Assembly (NCBI GenBank): GCA_021399445.1
Contig: JAJTUQ010000003.1
Location: forward strand, 2,170,001 to 2,234,000
DNA: 64,000 nucleotides
Source of the DNA: Xylogone sp. PMI_703
Taxonomy: Eukaryota > Ascomycota > Leotiomycetes
Direction of reading: 5' to 3'
Each line of letters starts with the position of its first letter. Position 1 is the stretch's first letter. Under the pieces are notes generated by a model, which did no database searches, was not told the origin of the DNA, and saw nothing but the letters and a program-made list of their open reading frames with translations. Positions 1 to 12,449 of the stretch are shown here, in pieces. The translations under genes were made by a program, and so were the position numbers.

Positions 1-505
1 GCTGAACCACCAGGCGGGAACAAGTGAAGAATGCTAAGCGGCCTACGGCAGTCATTTGACAGATGTCAATTCCATGCTTTGTAAAATTACTTAGTGAGAG
101 GATGAGTGGGCGATAGCACGGAGCAATACACCCGGGGCCTCTATGTAATGTTAATGGCGCCGTGTCCGCCAGTGGATGATCACAATGCCGTCTCCCCAGA
201 CTTCTGCTTCGTGTAAATTAAATGCATCTCGGCTCTATAGCTGCCCCTGGTACGCGTTTGGACTGGGCACGAATGGTAGCTCTCAAGTCTTCAGCAACCT
301 TCCCTATTGGCATATTCAAGGTCTCTTCTACAGGGCCTTTTCTTTAACCGGCATAACCACAGTCAAGCACTAAGCCAAGGTGCAAGGACCCGTCCAACTT
401 CAGCATGGGTTTCCGATGATGACGAAGTCGTAAGCAATATATCACGGTTCGTTGATCCGAAAAGTACCATGACATCCTATTTGCTGTCGGATGTCTTCCT
501 GAAAA

Positions 506-512
506 TATATAA
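506..512 (+). promoter_or_regulatory. TATA box of the xylanase gene
   Basis: A TATATAA element lies about 100 bp upstream of the xylanase start at 610, a usual distance for a fungal core promoter. The rest of 1-505 shows no gene. I looked for the xylanase-activator site GGCTAA and did not find a convincing copy, so I make no claim about regulation. Confidence 0.45.
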
Positions 513-609
513 GTGCAACGATGCCTTCACTTCTTTGTACGCCCACGCTGCATTGTTATCGCATCCCGTGCTCCATTGTAAGCTGCGTTACTAGTCTAGC
601 ACTATCAAT

Positions 610-1871
<1,262 letters not shown>

Positions 1872-2088
1872 ATAATGAAGAAAGAGATCAATCCTACTGT
1901 AAAATTAGTAGATAAATTATTACGGAAAGAAACCAGTCTCACACTTCACTTCGTTGATTAGGAAATGGCCGTTTGTAATATTATCTAATCAGGGTCAATC
2001 CCACTTTGCCAGCACATAAATCACACATTCCCAGAAAGCCATTTTCTCACAGCAGTATCAGCTAACTATTCTTATAGGCAATTACATA

Positions 2089-2367
2089 ATGTCATCCCAT
2101 TACACTGATATCGCTACTCGAGCGCTTGTAGTCGCCCTCAAGTGTCCAATTGTAGGCAAATCTACGACTGAGATTGCTGAAGCAACTGGCTTGAACCCAC
2201 GGATGATCAATAATATATATGCCGGAGCAATTCGGCGCGGATTCAACCCTAATGCAATTCCATTAGTGGTTAAAGATGAATATCTTCAGGATGCACCACG
2301 CACTGGACGACCCTCGAAGCAGTCAACAGAGTCACCCGGAGAAGATCCAGTTGAAGTTGCGGCTTGA
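2089..2367 (+). CDS. Small helix-turn-helix ORF resembling a Tc1/mariner transposase N-terminus
   Basis: The product is 92 aa. Residues about 25-55 read as a helix-turn-helix (STTEIAEATGLNPRMINNIY), followed by a short basic stretch and DAPRTGRPSK, a phrase common at the end of the DNA-binding part of fungal Tc1/mariner/pogo transposases. No DDE catalytic domain follows: the next 1.3 kb has no homologous ORF in any frame. It is either a relic of a truncated element or a solo DNA-binding protein derived from one. I saw no terminal inverted repeats or target-site duplication around it. Confidence 0.45.
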   Translation: MSSHYTDIATRALVVALKCPIVGKSTTEIAEATGLNPRMINNIYAGAIRRGFNPNAIPLVVKDEYLQDAPRTGRPSKQSTESPGEDPVEVAA

Positions 2368-3666
2368 TCGATGTAAACGAGGAAGAGCTACGCTGGATCG
2401 GATCGGATCTGACTAGTATGCACGCTAGATCTTCTCTGTCGGTAAGGAAGTAAGATCGGATGTGCTACCATTATGGAGGAGATATGGAGATATGAAGTCC
2501 TTAGCCAACCTTTTCGTCCAGAAGAGGCTTTGCATCATAAATCCAGCAACTACAGCCTCTCAAACGACTGTTTATACAGCTCCAGAGCACTCGGCCACTA
2601 AGATGGTATTGTCTCAGGGCGACCTCTCATTGAAAAGCTCCGGAGATTTGTCTTGGCCATGCAACTAGTGAAGCCCAGCGCTTATGTACCTCACGTCAGT
2701 TCATGGGGCACCTTGATTGTATTTTTTAGCAGGAGATATATTCAAGAAGAAAGATGACTGTCAGACACGATTCTTGTCGCTGTGCCGGGTCTGCTCTAAT
2801 CAAAATGAATTAAATCACCGTAAACAAAATACCGAGAGTCCTAGATCCAACACTCTACGAGTGATTGAAGGCATGCTCATGGCGGCAACGTAGAGTTAGA
2901 CAATTTTTGTGCTTTGGTTGGTATTCAAATATATTGAGACATGGTTACCGATCGTGAGAGCATCGATTGTGAGATGAACTTGAGTGATACTGTTGGGTTA
3001 AGTGAGGAGTGGCTTCTATGCTTCATAATATGGCGCTAGTCTACCGGACTTCTTATAGGATCTCAATGTTGTGATACTTGTATAGGCCTTGTTGAAATGA
3101 AAAGATGAAGTTTACAAATTTTCATCAAAGAATGCCTTTCTGACTATCTCAGTAATGTGACATTTAGAAGCTAATATCAAAACTATCTACAGTTCTGTTC
3201 TCTGTTCGCAAACTGACTAATTGATTAATTCCGATGTGTCCACGGCGATTACAGGGCCTGGGCCACGACAAGTCGCCGAGACAAACTAGGACCTGCAAGG
3301 CGGGGGACACCTCTTCCCTTTTAGGGCTAGTGAATTATGCTCGACATGGCCGCTCAATACCCTGTGCGCATGGTACGGCGGGCAGGCATAGCTTTCTATC
3401 CAAATGTCCAAACTCCGTATGATGATGTTTTCAGGTTTCTAATTACACAGTAGCAATTGTGATTATAAATTTCGAAGATTGTCACGTAGCACCTTTTCCT
3501 TAAACTAGCATGGTCCAACATGTAGTTACATCTAAGTATACAGAATACGTAAATAGTGCCCAAGGGAGCTGCTGTATAATGAATATATATTTACCCGTTG
3601 TTTCAAGAGTCGAGAGATCCAGCTCAGTTCTTACAGACAATACAACTATCCTTCCTTGTCCTTATC
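2368..3666. other. Intergenic, no gene seen
   Basis: Short ORFs (for example 2462-2668 and 3234-3422) have no recognisable motif and no extending exons. AT-rich non-coding sequence. Confidence 0.5.
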
Positions 3667-4549
3667 ATGACTGCAGATACTTTATCCCTTGAAGGCAAAG
3701 TTGCCATTATTACCGGATCCGGTCGTGAGAACGGTATTGGAGCTGGAATTGCTCTAGCGCTTGCTCGAAACGGAGCATCTGTTACGATCAACTACATATC
3801 GGACTCCAGCAAGAAACGAGCCTACGTAGTTGCTGACAAAGTTAGGGCTGTCGGCGGGCGCGCAACTGTTGTCCAAAGCTCCGTGGACACCTTAGAAGGG
3901 GCTAAGTTTCTAGTTGATGAGACCTTGAAAGCTTTTGGAGTGGATCATATTGATATATTAGGTGCGTATTCAGACAGGCTGTGAGCTTTGCTGACCTAGA
4001 TCGAGTTAACAATGCGGCATATGCGTTCGTCAGCCCGACCCTCCAAGCAACGTCTGAGGAGTTGACGAAGATCTTTGACGTAAATGTTAAAGGGCCGATC
4101 TTTGCCGCGCAGGCTGTTGTCCCTTATATGCCTCATGGTGGCCGCATTATTAATGTATCCTCCACTGCTTCAAAGTTAGGTCAAGATGACATACCGGTGT
4201 ATGGAGCTACGAAGGCTGCTTTGGACAGTTTGACATTTTCGTGGGCTAAAGAGGTATGCGGTAGAGAGAATATTGTATCTAATGCAATTTGTTTTAATCT
4301 AATCTGCGGTAGTGGGGACGGAGCAGAGGGATCACTGTTAACTCCGTCGGGCCGGGTCCTGTTGTAACAGACCTCTGCCCGCCGGAACTTGCTGAGGAGC
4401 TTATGGGGCCACAGAAGGCAATAACAAGAGCTGCGGATAGGTTCGGTACTATTGAGGATATTGGTGATGCTGTTCTTCTTTTGGTATCGGAAAAGTCACG
4501 GTGGATTACTGGACAGTATATCTCAGTGAGCGGTGGAGTCAATAACTAG
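3667..4549 (+). CDS. Short-chain dehydrogenase/reductase (classical SDR)
   Basis: NAD(P)-dependent oxidoreductase of unknown substrate. Exons 3667-3961, 4006-4253 and 4313-4549 give 259 aa, the usual classical SDR length. The ATG at 3667 is chosen because the Rossmann strand (LEGKVAIIT) begins right after it; an upstream in-frame extension has no homology feel. The nucleotide-binding glycines are in TGSGRENGIG, the NNAA motif is rebuilt across intron 1, the catalytic Ser lies in NVSSTASK and Tyr/Lys in YGATK. The C-terminus ends SVSGGVNN, as in 3-ketoacyl-ACP-reductase/versicolorin-reductase-like SDRs. Intron 1 is very short (44 bp). Intron 2 uses the acceptor at 4311-4312, which restores WGRSRGITVNSVGPG. 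Confidence 0.88.
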
Positions 4550-5028
4550 TCAGCTAAGCTACGGGAAACACACGATTTGCATCAACAAAAATGATGACTA
4601 GTGAAGAATCAATTATAGGGATCAAGCTGCTAATTTATTCCTAATATTATCTTTTTATTCATTTTGTACTTGCCACAAGTAGAATCCTGATAGTTCAATC
4701 TTCAAGTTGGCGAGTGTGCAGCGTTATACCCTAGTAGAGCTGATTTATTAAGAGACATTATGTCGCATTTTGGAGAGCGCAAATCCAGTGTCTATGATAA
4801 CCTAATTGGCTGGTTACAGCTGATGAATACGGTAGTAGGTTCCGATGGTTAAAGTTTGTTGGCGTGTAAGCCCTGTTTTGCCTAGCATGGGGGAGAGGGG
4901 CTGACAAATTGCGGTAATCACATTACTGCCATAGACCAGCCGCTGTCTTTCTTCAGTTTACTAACCAAAGTTTGCAGCTTTCAAGGAAATAACTGACGTT
5001 GTTTCAGCTATCAATAGCACCATTGCCC
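4550..5028. other. Intergenic, no gene seen
   Basis: Non-coding spacer between the SDR and the first regulator-like gene; promoter sequence of the latter is presumably here but no motif stands out. Confidence 0.5.
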
Positions 5029-6706
5029 ATGGAGCCTTCGCGGCCTACACAAGAGCCATCAACATTTCTGTCATGGACATCCGGGACATCTGATCCAGAC
5101 TTAGTGTGGGTCAGCGTCTCGCATCCAGATGAAATCAACAACCGCAAAGTACAGAGAAAGATACACCGTCATGTTATGAAAGAAATAGGTTTGAATAGGA
5201 GACGAAAACCACGCAAAGACCAGATTGTGATACACCTACCATCGGGGCAATTTCCATTGTCCGATCCGAAGTCGAATAAAGTCCTCCATTCGCAGTTTCC
5301 CGACAGAGTGAACCAGCTTTCTTCAAACATCTACTTACAAAGGGATGCTGGCTTAACTCTTCCGCATCTGTATCCAGATATAGTATTGGGTCCGGGTGCA
5401 GATCGAGTCTTATACTCTTCAAGTATCCCACTACGGGCACAGCAGCTCCTTACCTTCCGTATGAGAAAAGCAAAACAATTTAAGCCAGTCGATTATTGTT
5501 ACTGACTATAGATAGTACATCGGCGTGATTTCCCAGTATGTAGGTTGTGGCGAAGACTTATTTTCCATATTGCAATGGTCGAGGATCGTACAATGCACCT
5601 TGCTCTTGCAGACACAGCGCTTTACAACATGCAAGAGCGCTATAAATCAACCATGCAAGAAAACTTAGAAGCGCTCAAGTATTACACAAATTCGGTAGAA
5701 CTTATGAATGGAAAGCTAAATGCTACAATAAATGTGGCAAGCGACAATATTATCAATACTGTGATGGGCATGGCTGGTTATGATGTTAGAATCTCCATCA
5801 TTCCAGTTGCTAGGCCTTTCTAAAGGCTTGACTAATGGCCTGTTAGTTACGGACTCTCAATTTCAATCGGTGGCTTACCCACATGAACGGGCTACAAAAA
5901 ATGATTCAGGGCCGTGGTGGCCTAAAAGCATTAAACTCAACCCATCTAGAGATGATGGTCTCATGGTAAGTCATTGCAAAGAGTACCCTTCATTGTTCCA
6001 TTCCAAACTTAAATTGTGTAGGTCGGATATAGTTGGTTGTCTGGCACTAGATATAACTCCTCGATTCGAAGCTTTTGCTATTCCTGTGGATCAGGCTCAA
6101 TTGCATATCATTTCTCCGACCCTGAACAGCATGATTACTTCCCTGTATAAAAGGTCGCCGGAGCTCTCGGATATTTGCCAGCTCTTGATAGAACTTTCAC
6201 TCCTTGTAGAACTCATTTCCGACAAAGCACTTACTCAGTGGTATAACCAGGAGGATTGGCTTCGGACTCTTGGTCGGGTCCTGTATTACATTCTTCAGTT
6301 GCCGCGGTATGAGACATTAAACTTTTTGGATACTGTTGCGATGGGGCGCCTTGAGATTCATGAAGTAATTCGCTTGGCATCAATCATGTTTCTATCAGCC
6401 CCTGTCGGCTGTATAGGTGGAAACGGAGATATTATTTTGACATACCGTGGTCGACTGCCAAGATTACTTAGGTCCCAGACTCTCGATTGGACAAGCCTGG
6501 AAGAGCTTCAACTTTGGGTGCTGATTGTTGATGCACTGGTGGAGAATGAAGAACATAGGCAATGGATACTACTTGAAATCAAAATTATAATGCTAAGGAA
6601 CGGCTTCACTTGGGAACGAGTACTTCATATTATACGGGAGATTGCTTGGCTTGACAATATTTTCTCTGAGGATTTGGAAAAGCTAGAAAGAGAGCTCTTG
6701 CAATAA
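5029..6706 (+). CDS. Fungal-specific regulator-like protein without zinc cluster (copy 1)
   Basis: Member of the large ascomycete family related to the fungal transcription-factor middle domain but lacking an N-terminal Zn2Cys6 finger. Exons 5029-5458, 5537-5784, 5847-5965 and 6022-6706 give 493 aa. Family landmarks are visible: near the N-terminus VSVSHPDEINNRKVQRKIHR followed by HVMKEIG and a basic stretch; in the middle GYDLRTLNFNRW, HMNGLQKMIQGRGGLKAL and SWSDIVGCLALD. The last three appear only when the introns at 5785-5846 and 5966-6021 are spliced out; unspliced frames look broken. No DNA-binding domain or signal peptide is seen, so transcriptional function is inference. It is convergent with a paralogue 107 bp away. 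Confidence 0.8.
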
Positions 6707-6813
6707 CAGGAAAACATTCTCAGCATGTTATGGAACTGGTAGCTTAATATTCAAAAGCAATGGTATAAAATTCTTCGCTCTCCGACATCATTTTCGCTAA
6801 CTTTTGCTCTGTA

Positions 6814-8437
6814 CTAGTTTATACTGACCCTAGACTCCAAATCTGCCAAAGAAGATTCAAATACCGCGTAGCACCAGACCACTCCAATCACTGCATCCAC
6901 AACCTCCTGATATCGTGTGAATCCAGCCGATCCGACTGCATCAGCGAATCCATTGACGAACCGAGCCCGTAGCTCTGGAGCGAGAAACCAACAAGATGCG
7001 CCAACGGCATGTATCCATATGAGATAGTTGCTAGATTGTCTCCATGCTTCAGGTTCTGTAATATGGTCTAGCATATATACTAACTTGGCTCCATAGACGT
7101 GCCCCTCCAGGGTCGAGAAACCAAATTTGCCACGGATAGCACACAAATGCAGGATCGAAGCCAGTCTGAAACATTCTCTCATCTTAACATTGACACTATC
7201 ATTGGTTGAACCATGGGGAATAGATAGAAGATCATGAAGCAACGGACAAATCTGAAAGACAGCGAATACAGGATCCCTCCACAAACCTGTGGGGGAAGTT
7301 GGCAGGATTTCATGGATGATCCTATGAAGCTCTCTCAAGCTATAGCAAACTTCAGAGACGGTTCGATTGTTTTCAAGTCTATTATCCATTGTTTCTGGGT
7401 CAAAATGACACGTTGGAAGATTGAGCCAGCTGCGTGTGCGGAGTATGGCGACCGGTTGCGGATAGCGAGGAACCATATCCCAGTCGAAGCAACCATATAC
7501 GTCCACCCTGCATATAGTGAATTAGATCGAGTGCTTAAACACAGGGAATCACCAGTGTTTAACCAACCAAAACAAGACTATTCTCAGGACTGGAAGGTTA
7601 TCGAGGGTCTCCAACCCTCCTCGCTGATAGAGAATTCTATCTAAACCATCACAGTGTATCCTCAGTTGCTGAGAATCCTGGGTTACCATCTTATACTCCA
7701 GTCAGCTCCAAACGCAATATGTTACTCGATCTTGAACTTTCTTACTGCATAATATGCAAATGCTAACACGGCTGTTATGACCTCGTCGGTAGTGGCAGTA
7801 GCCGGGTCACTCAATCGTTGCTGTAGAGACCTTGATGCTGCAGCAGAATATCTATAATGTTCAATACTATTCGGGTTTCTTCCAAGGCGGTGCTCCAGAT
7901 GCCATGATGCCGCAGATAGCAACTCATTAAGGGCAGAAGATCGAGCGATATCAGTGAATCCTATGTTCCGTATTGTTGCGAACATCGGGTATGACCCATC
8001 GTGTACTATCCCCAGTTATTTGAAGCATTAGCTAAGAGATTCACTAGAGAATCTTCAGATGAGCATGTCTGATGGTCTTACAGTGTGCCCAAAGTTGACG
8101 AGCGCGATGGTCTTGATCGAACAATACTATCTCTTCTAAACGTGGATGGTAAGTATTTACACATTAGTACGCAGGAGTGGGACTCCTAACCCTGTCCTGA
8201 AGGTGGCTCCGTATCCTGCGAAGGTCCGGCTATCAGGTTGTCTATCTCTAATTCCACGGTGTTGGTTCGCCTCTGTCGGGGATTGCGGTGCCTGTAGTCT
8301 GTTTGGGCATGACTTCGTATAAGTCTGCGCGTTTCAGCATCCACTTGGCTAGTTTGCCCTGAAACGACAATGAACTGAGCAGGTGGTCTTTCACGCCTTC
8401 TCCTTTGCCCTTGTTGGTCTGGAGGCGTGGGATCCAT
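6814..8437 (-). CDS. Fungal-specific regulator-like protein without zinc cluster (copy 2)
   Basis: Paralogue of the gene at 5029-6706, tail-to-tail with it. Exons 8437-8191, 8135-8082, 8005-7746, 7677-7568 and 7507-6814 give 454 aa. The same landmarks occur: FIVVSGQTSQVDAETRRLIR near the N-terminus, then IHCDGLDRILYQRGGLETLD, and FWVDVYGCFDWDMVPRYP, the last rebuilt across the intron at 7567-7508. The start is the first true ATG of the open frame. The acceptor of exon 4 could be either of two AGs at 7678 or 7669, changing three residues. No zinc cluster is encoded. Function is unknown; transcriptional role is only inferred from family resemblance. Confidence 0.78.
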
Positions 8438-9319
8438 AAGTAACCTCAACCAAAGCAATTGATGCGAGTGTATTTTGTCTAATGCTCAGTATACCTTTAC
8501 AAGATGGATACAACCTGACTCAAGCTCTTCCTATCCATAAACTTGCATTTTACCCTTGTATACCAAGTGCAAAATTAAGACAAACAGACTTCGAATCGGG
8601 TAAATAGTGGTGGCTTAGTAAGCACAACGCTACATCATTCCTACAGCCGTTCTAGCTCCTCGGACGAGAAAGAATGCTTTCTATATTGGAACTTGGTGTG
8701 CTTGGATAGAATTAAGCCAGGTTAATCTTGCTCAAACTGCAGCAAGCAATTTAACCTTGCTACAGCTGTATGGTAATACGATGCCGTCTCCAACCTCCGA
8801 TCATCTCGATGGATCTTCTCGCCACATCGCTCATAGTCTGCCCCCTGATTCAAATTGTTAGCTTGATAGTAATAGGTAAGATTGTAACCCACCCTTCCTG
8901 CGGAATTTTTCTAGCGGCGCACTATATCATCAGCCCAATAGTGCACTCGGACGGAGGATAACTCCGGAATACCGAATGTTTGGGAGGCAAACATTTGACC
9001 TGAAAAAAGTCATCACCCTCCCTATCTGTAAACTGAAACTCTGTCGTAGACAGTGACGGATGTTTAACTCCAGATAAGCTTATTTAGACGATCCTGGAAT
9101 AGTAATTAACTTTTCGTTCGGAAATCGCACCACACCAGAGAAGGTTCCGGATCGGAGCTGCACTGCAAGGTTCTTCGGACGAGTCAGCAAGTGGGGGAGA
9201 TGAATGCTCGCCAAGTTTGACACAGTATCTCTGGACAAGGTTATGCTAGTGAATAGTCCTCATTTGTGTAGCATCTCTCTAAATTCCTATTCGGTGGTGG
9301 TATGCCTATACATCTTCAT
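8438..9319. other. Intergenic, no gene seen
   Basis: No ORF with recognisable content on either strand. Confidence 0.5.
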
Positions 9320-9640
9320 CTAGATCTTCTTCACTTCTGCCAGCCCACCAGTTTTGAGGTTGAATGCAAAACCAAAGACCAGCAGATCCTTCGACAAACA
9401 TGGACTGCCCTTCAAGGTGCTTATGTCTTCCTTCACGCTCTGCTCAAAGCTGTCGACAACACCATCAGTATATAGGACAATAGCTTTTGATGGGTAAACG
9501 TACCGCAGTCTAAAATTGATTCTCAGCTTCATTACTTATATACTATACTAATAAAAGGCTTACCTATGTGGTGGGACAACAACCCGGCGGTGGTTAGGCT
9601 GCCAACTCAAATACCAGAGGTGCCGGCGCACATAATTTTC
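9320..9640 (-). pseudogene. Remnant of a beta-carbonic anhydrase
   Basis: Minus-strand pieces look like the second half of a beta-class carbonic anhydrase (CO2 hydration). From the 5' side: RRVVVPPH then, after a possible intron with GTAAG at about 9560, a DCG motif in one frame (the family has HTDCG, with the zinc-binding Cys), then in another frame DSFEQSVKEDISTLKGSP and FGFAFNLKTG, matching the usual C-terminal ending of the family. The frame change between DCG and DSFEQS, and the absence of the N-terminal half with the first zinc-binding Cys-Asp-Arg, indicate a dead fragment of about 0.3 kb. Family assignment is from short motifs only. Confidence 0.45.
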
Positions 9641-10558
9641 GACATATTTGCTAGCATCACATCTTGACATTGATATCCAGCTTCTGGGGGAACATGAGTA
9701 CTCGTGGTTCTCTAAAGCTCTTTCGGTGAGGAATTATGAGCCATTTCGAATATTTTGCGACTGGAAGTCGTGATACGAAACAGCCTTGATGAATATCATC
9801 TTGTGAGAGGAAGGCGAGTGGTAATGCCATAAATTTTTGTTCAAGGTTTTAGTAAAAAAGAATTATGATGGAATTGCAGAATTTCTCGTCCAGAAGTCAA
9901 GCCATAGCTTGTTCTAGAGGCGCATCCCGATTAATAAGTCTCTAGAAAATAGCTAGGATTATAGTACGGCTATTGGGATCTCCGTTCTTAGTGGCATACG
10001 TTCTTAGCTATATAAATTACTGAGGCGCCGCTAGAGAGCTTTTGTTACATATATTGTGATTCCATAATCACCGCCGTAGAAGGTTTGTGCAGGGGTTTAC
10101 AACATCCGTATACAGCCTAAGCTCTAGCTAATTTCCCCCTCCCGAGATGGAAAGATTAACAACATCGCGTATCAATGGTACCAGACGATATGTTTTACGT
10201 ATTTTGTAGTACTATACAGGCTCGGCAGATTAATAGAACCACGAAGGTAAAACAACATAAGAGCTTGTAATATTCGATGTGGCTGTTGGTCCCAATACTT
10301 TTACGAGAAATATAGGATTTGATTATCCGATTGGGGTAAAATATTAATAATCCGCATACTATGGCACCAAGCATACTCATAAAATCCTTTCTCTTTTGGG
10401 TAATAAAAAGTTATAGGCTGTTAAGGAGAGTTCCTGGTCGTCATCATGGCAAAAGGAAATTAATATAATAGCTACTTTAATTTCGCTCTTCTCAACTATG
10501 TAGATGGATACGATGAAATATTTTTTGTATAGCTAATCCAATGTATTCTAATACACCA
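9641..10558. other. AT-rich intergenic, no gene seen
   Basis: Strongly AT-rich, many stops in all frames. A 61-codon minus-strand ORF at 10195-10380 has no recognisable features. Confidence 0.5.
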
Positions 10559-11617
10559 TTACGGTTGAACCCCAGTTGGACCTAATATATCCAAATCAAA
10601 CCTCAACGAGTTAATCATAGCTTTAGCATGGCTGTACCCAAAAATGTCCTGTCCTGCCAGTTTACCTAGCCACTTCTCACTTGTCATATTGTAACATAGA
10701 TCTGAAATGGCATCTAAGTAAACCCCAAATTCGGCCCATGGGTTGCCAGGGTTATTTGCCAACACAATAGAAGCGATATTCCCTAAGCCAACCGTTGCAT
10801 CATTGGTCCCACTCTTCTGAATAGCAGCGACACAATTATTGTATAGGTCGTGGACATATTCCCGCTGAGCTTCCACAGCTGCTCGGCCTGCTGGAGCCCC
10901 CATGTGGCCTCCGAGGTAAACATCAAAGTCGTACTCAAGCAATTGGTCATGAGCCTTGATCCACCCCGGCACGTAGATTGACTCGGCAAGATTCTCGAAG
11001 GGAACGTATTCAGGGAATACTTGATCTACGAGCATGATAATCCTCTGTTTTGGAGCATAGATAATAACATTTCCTAAATCGTGGCCCGGCCCGGGGAACG
11101 ACAGCTCCAGAGTCTGATTACCAGCTCTTAGAATGTAATTCTCTTTGAAGGTGATCTTGGGGATGGGCCGGTTAGGATCTGGAGCAAAACCAAATTGCCA
11201 GGCAGTGTTCTCATGAGCTATCGTTGTAACATGTGGGTTGTTTGCAAATAGGTATGCTGCTCCAGCGTGATCGCTGTGTGAGTGCGAGTAGATAAACCAC
11301 TTTACCGGCATATTAGTGAGATTGCCAATAGCATATTGGATATTGTGACCAATGGATGGAGGAGCGTCGACAACAATAACACCTGCTGTCGAGACCAGCA
11401 CAAATGTCTGATAAATTCCATCGGTGATCATATACGCGCCTCGTCCAAGGTTGCTCACACCATAACCAGCCTCATTCAAAGGAATTTCTTGCTCAACAGC
11501 AGGGGTTCCATTGAGAGAGAGAAAGTGATCATGAAGGCCAGCAAATCCAACGCACGCAGATGCCGCGTTCGCAAGAAAGAGAAGGCTGACAACAGCAGCC
11601 GAGAATACTTTCATCAT
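10559..11617 (-). CDS. Secreted metallo-beta-lactamase-fold hydrolase
   Basis: Single exon, 352 aa. Residues 1-21 form a signal peptide (hydrophobic, ending ASA), so the enzyme is predicted to be exported. The MBL metal-binding motif SHSHSDHAG is at about residues 111-119; further ligands are suggested by GPGHDLGN (about 175), the Asp in MLVDQVFP and the His in YLGGHMGAP. Fungal secreted MBL proteins of this type are poorly characterised; candidate activities are lactonase or other ester hydrolysis of extracellular metabolites. TATATAT sequence lies about 85 bp upstream of the ATG. No intron, no damage. Confidence 0.85.
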   Translation of the reverse strand: MMKVFSAAVVSLLFLANAASACVGFAGLHDHFLSLNGTPAVEQEIPLNEAGYGVSNLGRGAYMITDGIYQTFVLVSTAGVIVVDAPPSIGHNIQYAIGNLTNMPVKWFIYSHSHSDHAGAAYLFANNPHVTTIAHENTAWQFGFAPDPNRPIPKITFKENYILRAGNQTLELSFPGPGHDLGNVIIYAPKQRIIMLVDQVFPEYVPFENLAESIYVPGWIKAHDQLLEYDFDVYLGGHMGAPAGRAAVEAQREYVHDLYNNCVAAIQKSGTNDATVGLGNIASIVLANNPGNPWAEFGVYLDAISDLCYNMTSEKWLGKLAGQDIFGYSHAKAMINSLRFDLDILGPTGVQP

Positions 11618-12449
11618 TAATTGAATGAGAGGGTGTGCTAATTACAACAAATAACAGAAACGGGGCTGTAATGCATAACAAAGCAATCCTTCAACCAACC
11701 ATTATATATTTCATCACGATCACATATGGTTCATCACCTAACAAGTGATAGAGACAGAAATCGCAAAACATGGCTGGCTATTGCTGCAAGGCCATTAGTA
11801 ACGAGAATAGCGCTATTCGATTTTATAATGGAGTGTTGTGATAGATTTCCCATCCATCCACTCCATAAGCTTCTTCACTGTACTCGGAGGAGCTTATCCT
11901 CCGCTGTAAGCCGTAGGGTAAAAAGCGTTGCGTGCCACCACAGAAAGACCAGGGGCTGGCTCGCTGGACGCTAGCAGATGCAGGCCGCTAGAACCTTCCA
12001 ATTTACCGATCAGAAGGCCGTGATAGGATTTAAGCTCACCGCTAGAATTTCGCGAGGATTCATAATAGGTTTACAAGTAAGTCAGCCGTTGATTAGCACC
12101 ATTCCTTCCAATGCAACTTACCGCAAGATACGAGCTGCTGGCTCCCTTTACGACGTATTGAGAATAATTATTCAATTGAGTTAGGCAGCAGGTATCAGAG
12201 TAATAACTCCTGTGCACGTTACGCGTGTCCAAGCCCTAATAATAGTCTCGCAGGAAGTTGCAGTACCCATAGTTAGGGCGGTGCGCGACGACTGCGCCTC
12301 ACTGGTCGGATTTACGAACGGAGCATAATCCTTCTCCCCTATTTAACATCTCGAACGGTATATTTTCGGGATATACTTTAGTCTCCGGGACGACCTGCGT
12401 GTCTCGTAAAATGTGAGTGTGTCGGTGGAAGAGAGCAGAAAAGGCAAAG
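11618..12449. other. Intergenic, no gene seen
   Basis: Two plus-strand ORFs (11726-11974, 11978-12184) have no recognisable domains and look like chance. Divergent promoter space for the MBL-fold gene and the tubby-like gene. Confidence 0.45.

Noticed and set aside
5780..6706. Apparent frameshifts in the regulator-like gene at 5029-6706, first read as a pseudogene
   Set aside because: Splicing introns 5785-5846 and 5966-6021 restores the frame and the family motifs RGG and SWSDIVGCLALD.
11726..12184. Two consecutive plus-strand ORFs upstream of the tubby-like gene
   Set aside because: No recognisable domain, no splice junction joining them, no similarity to neighbours.
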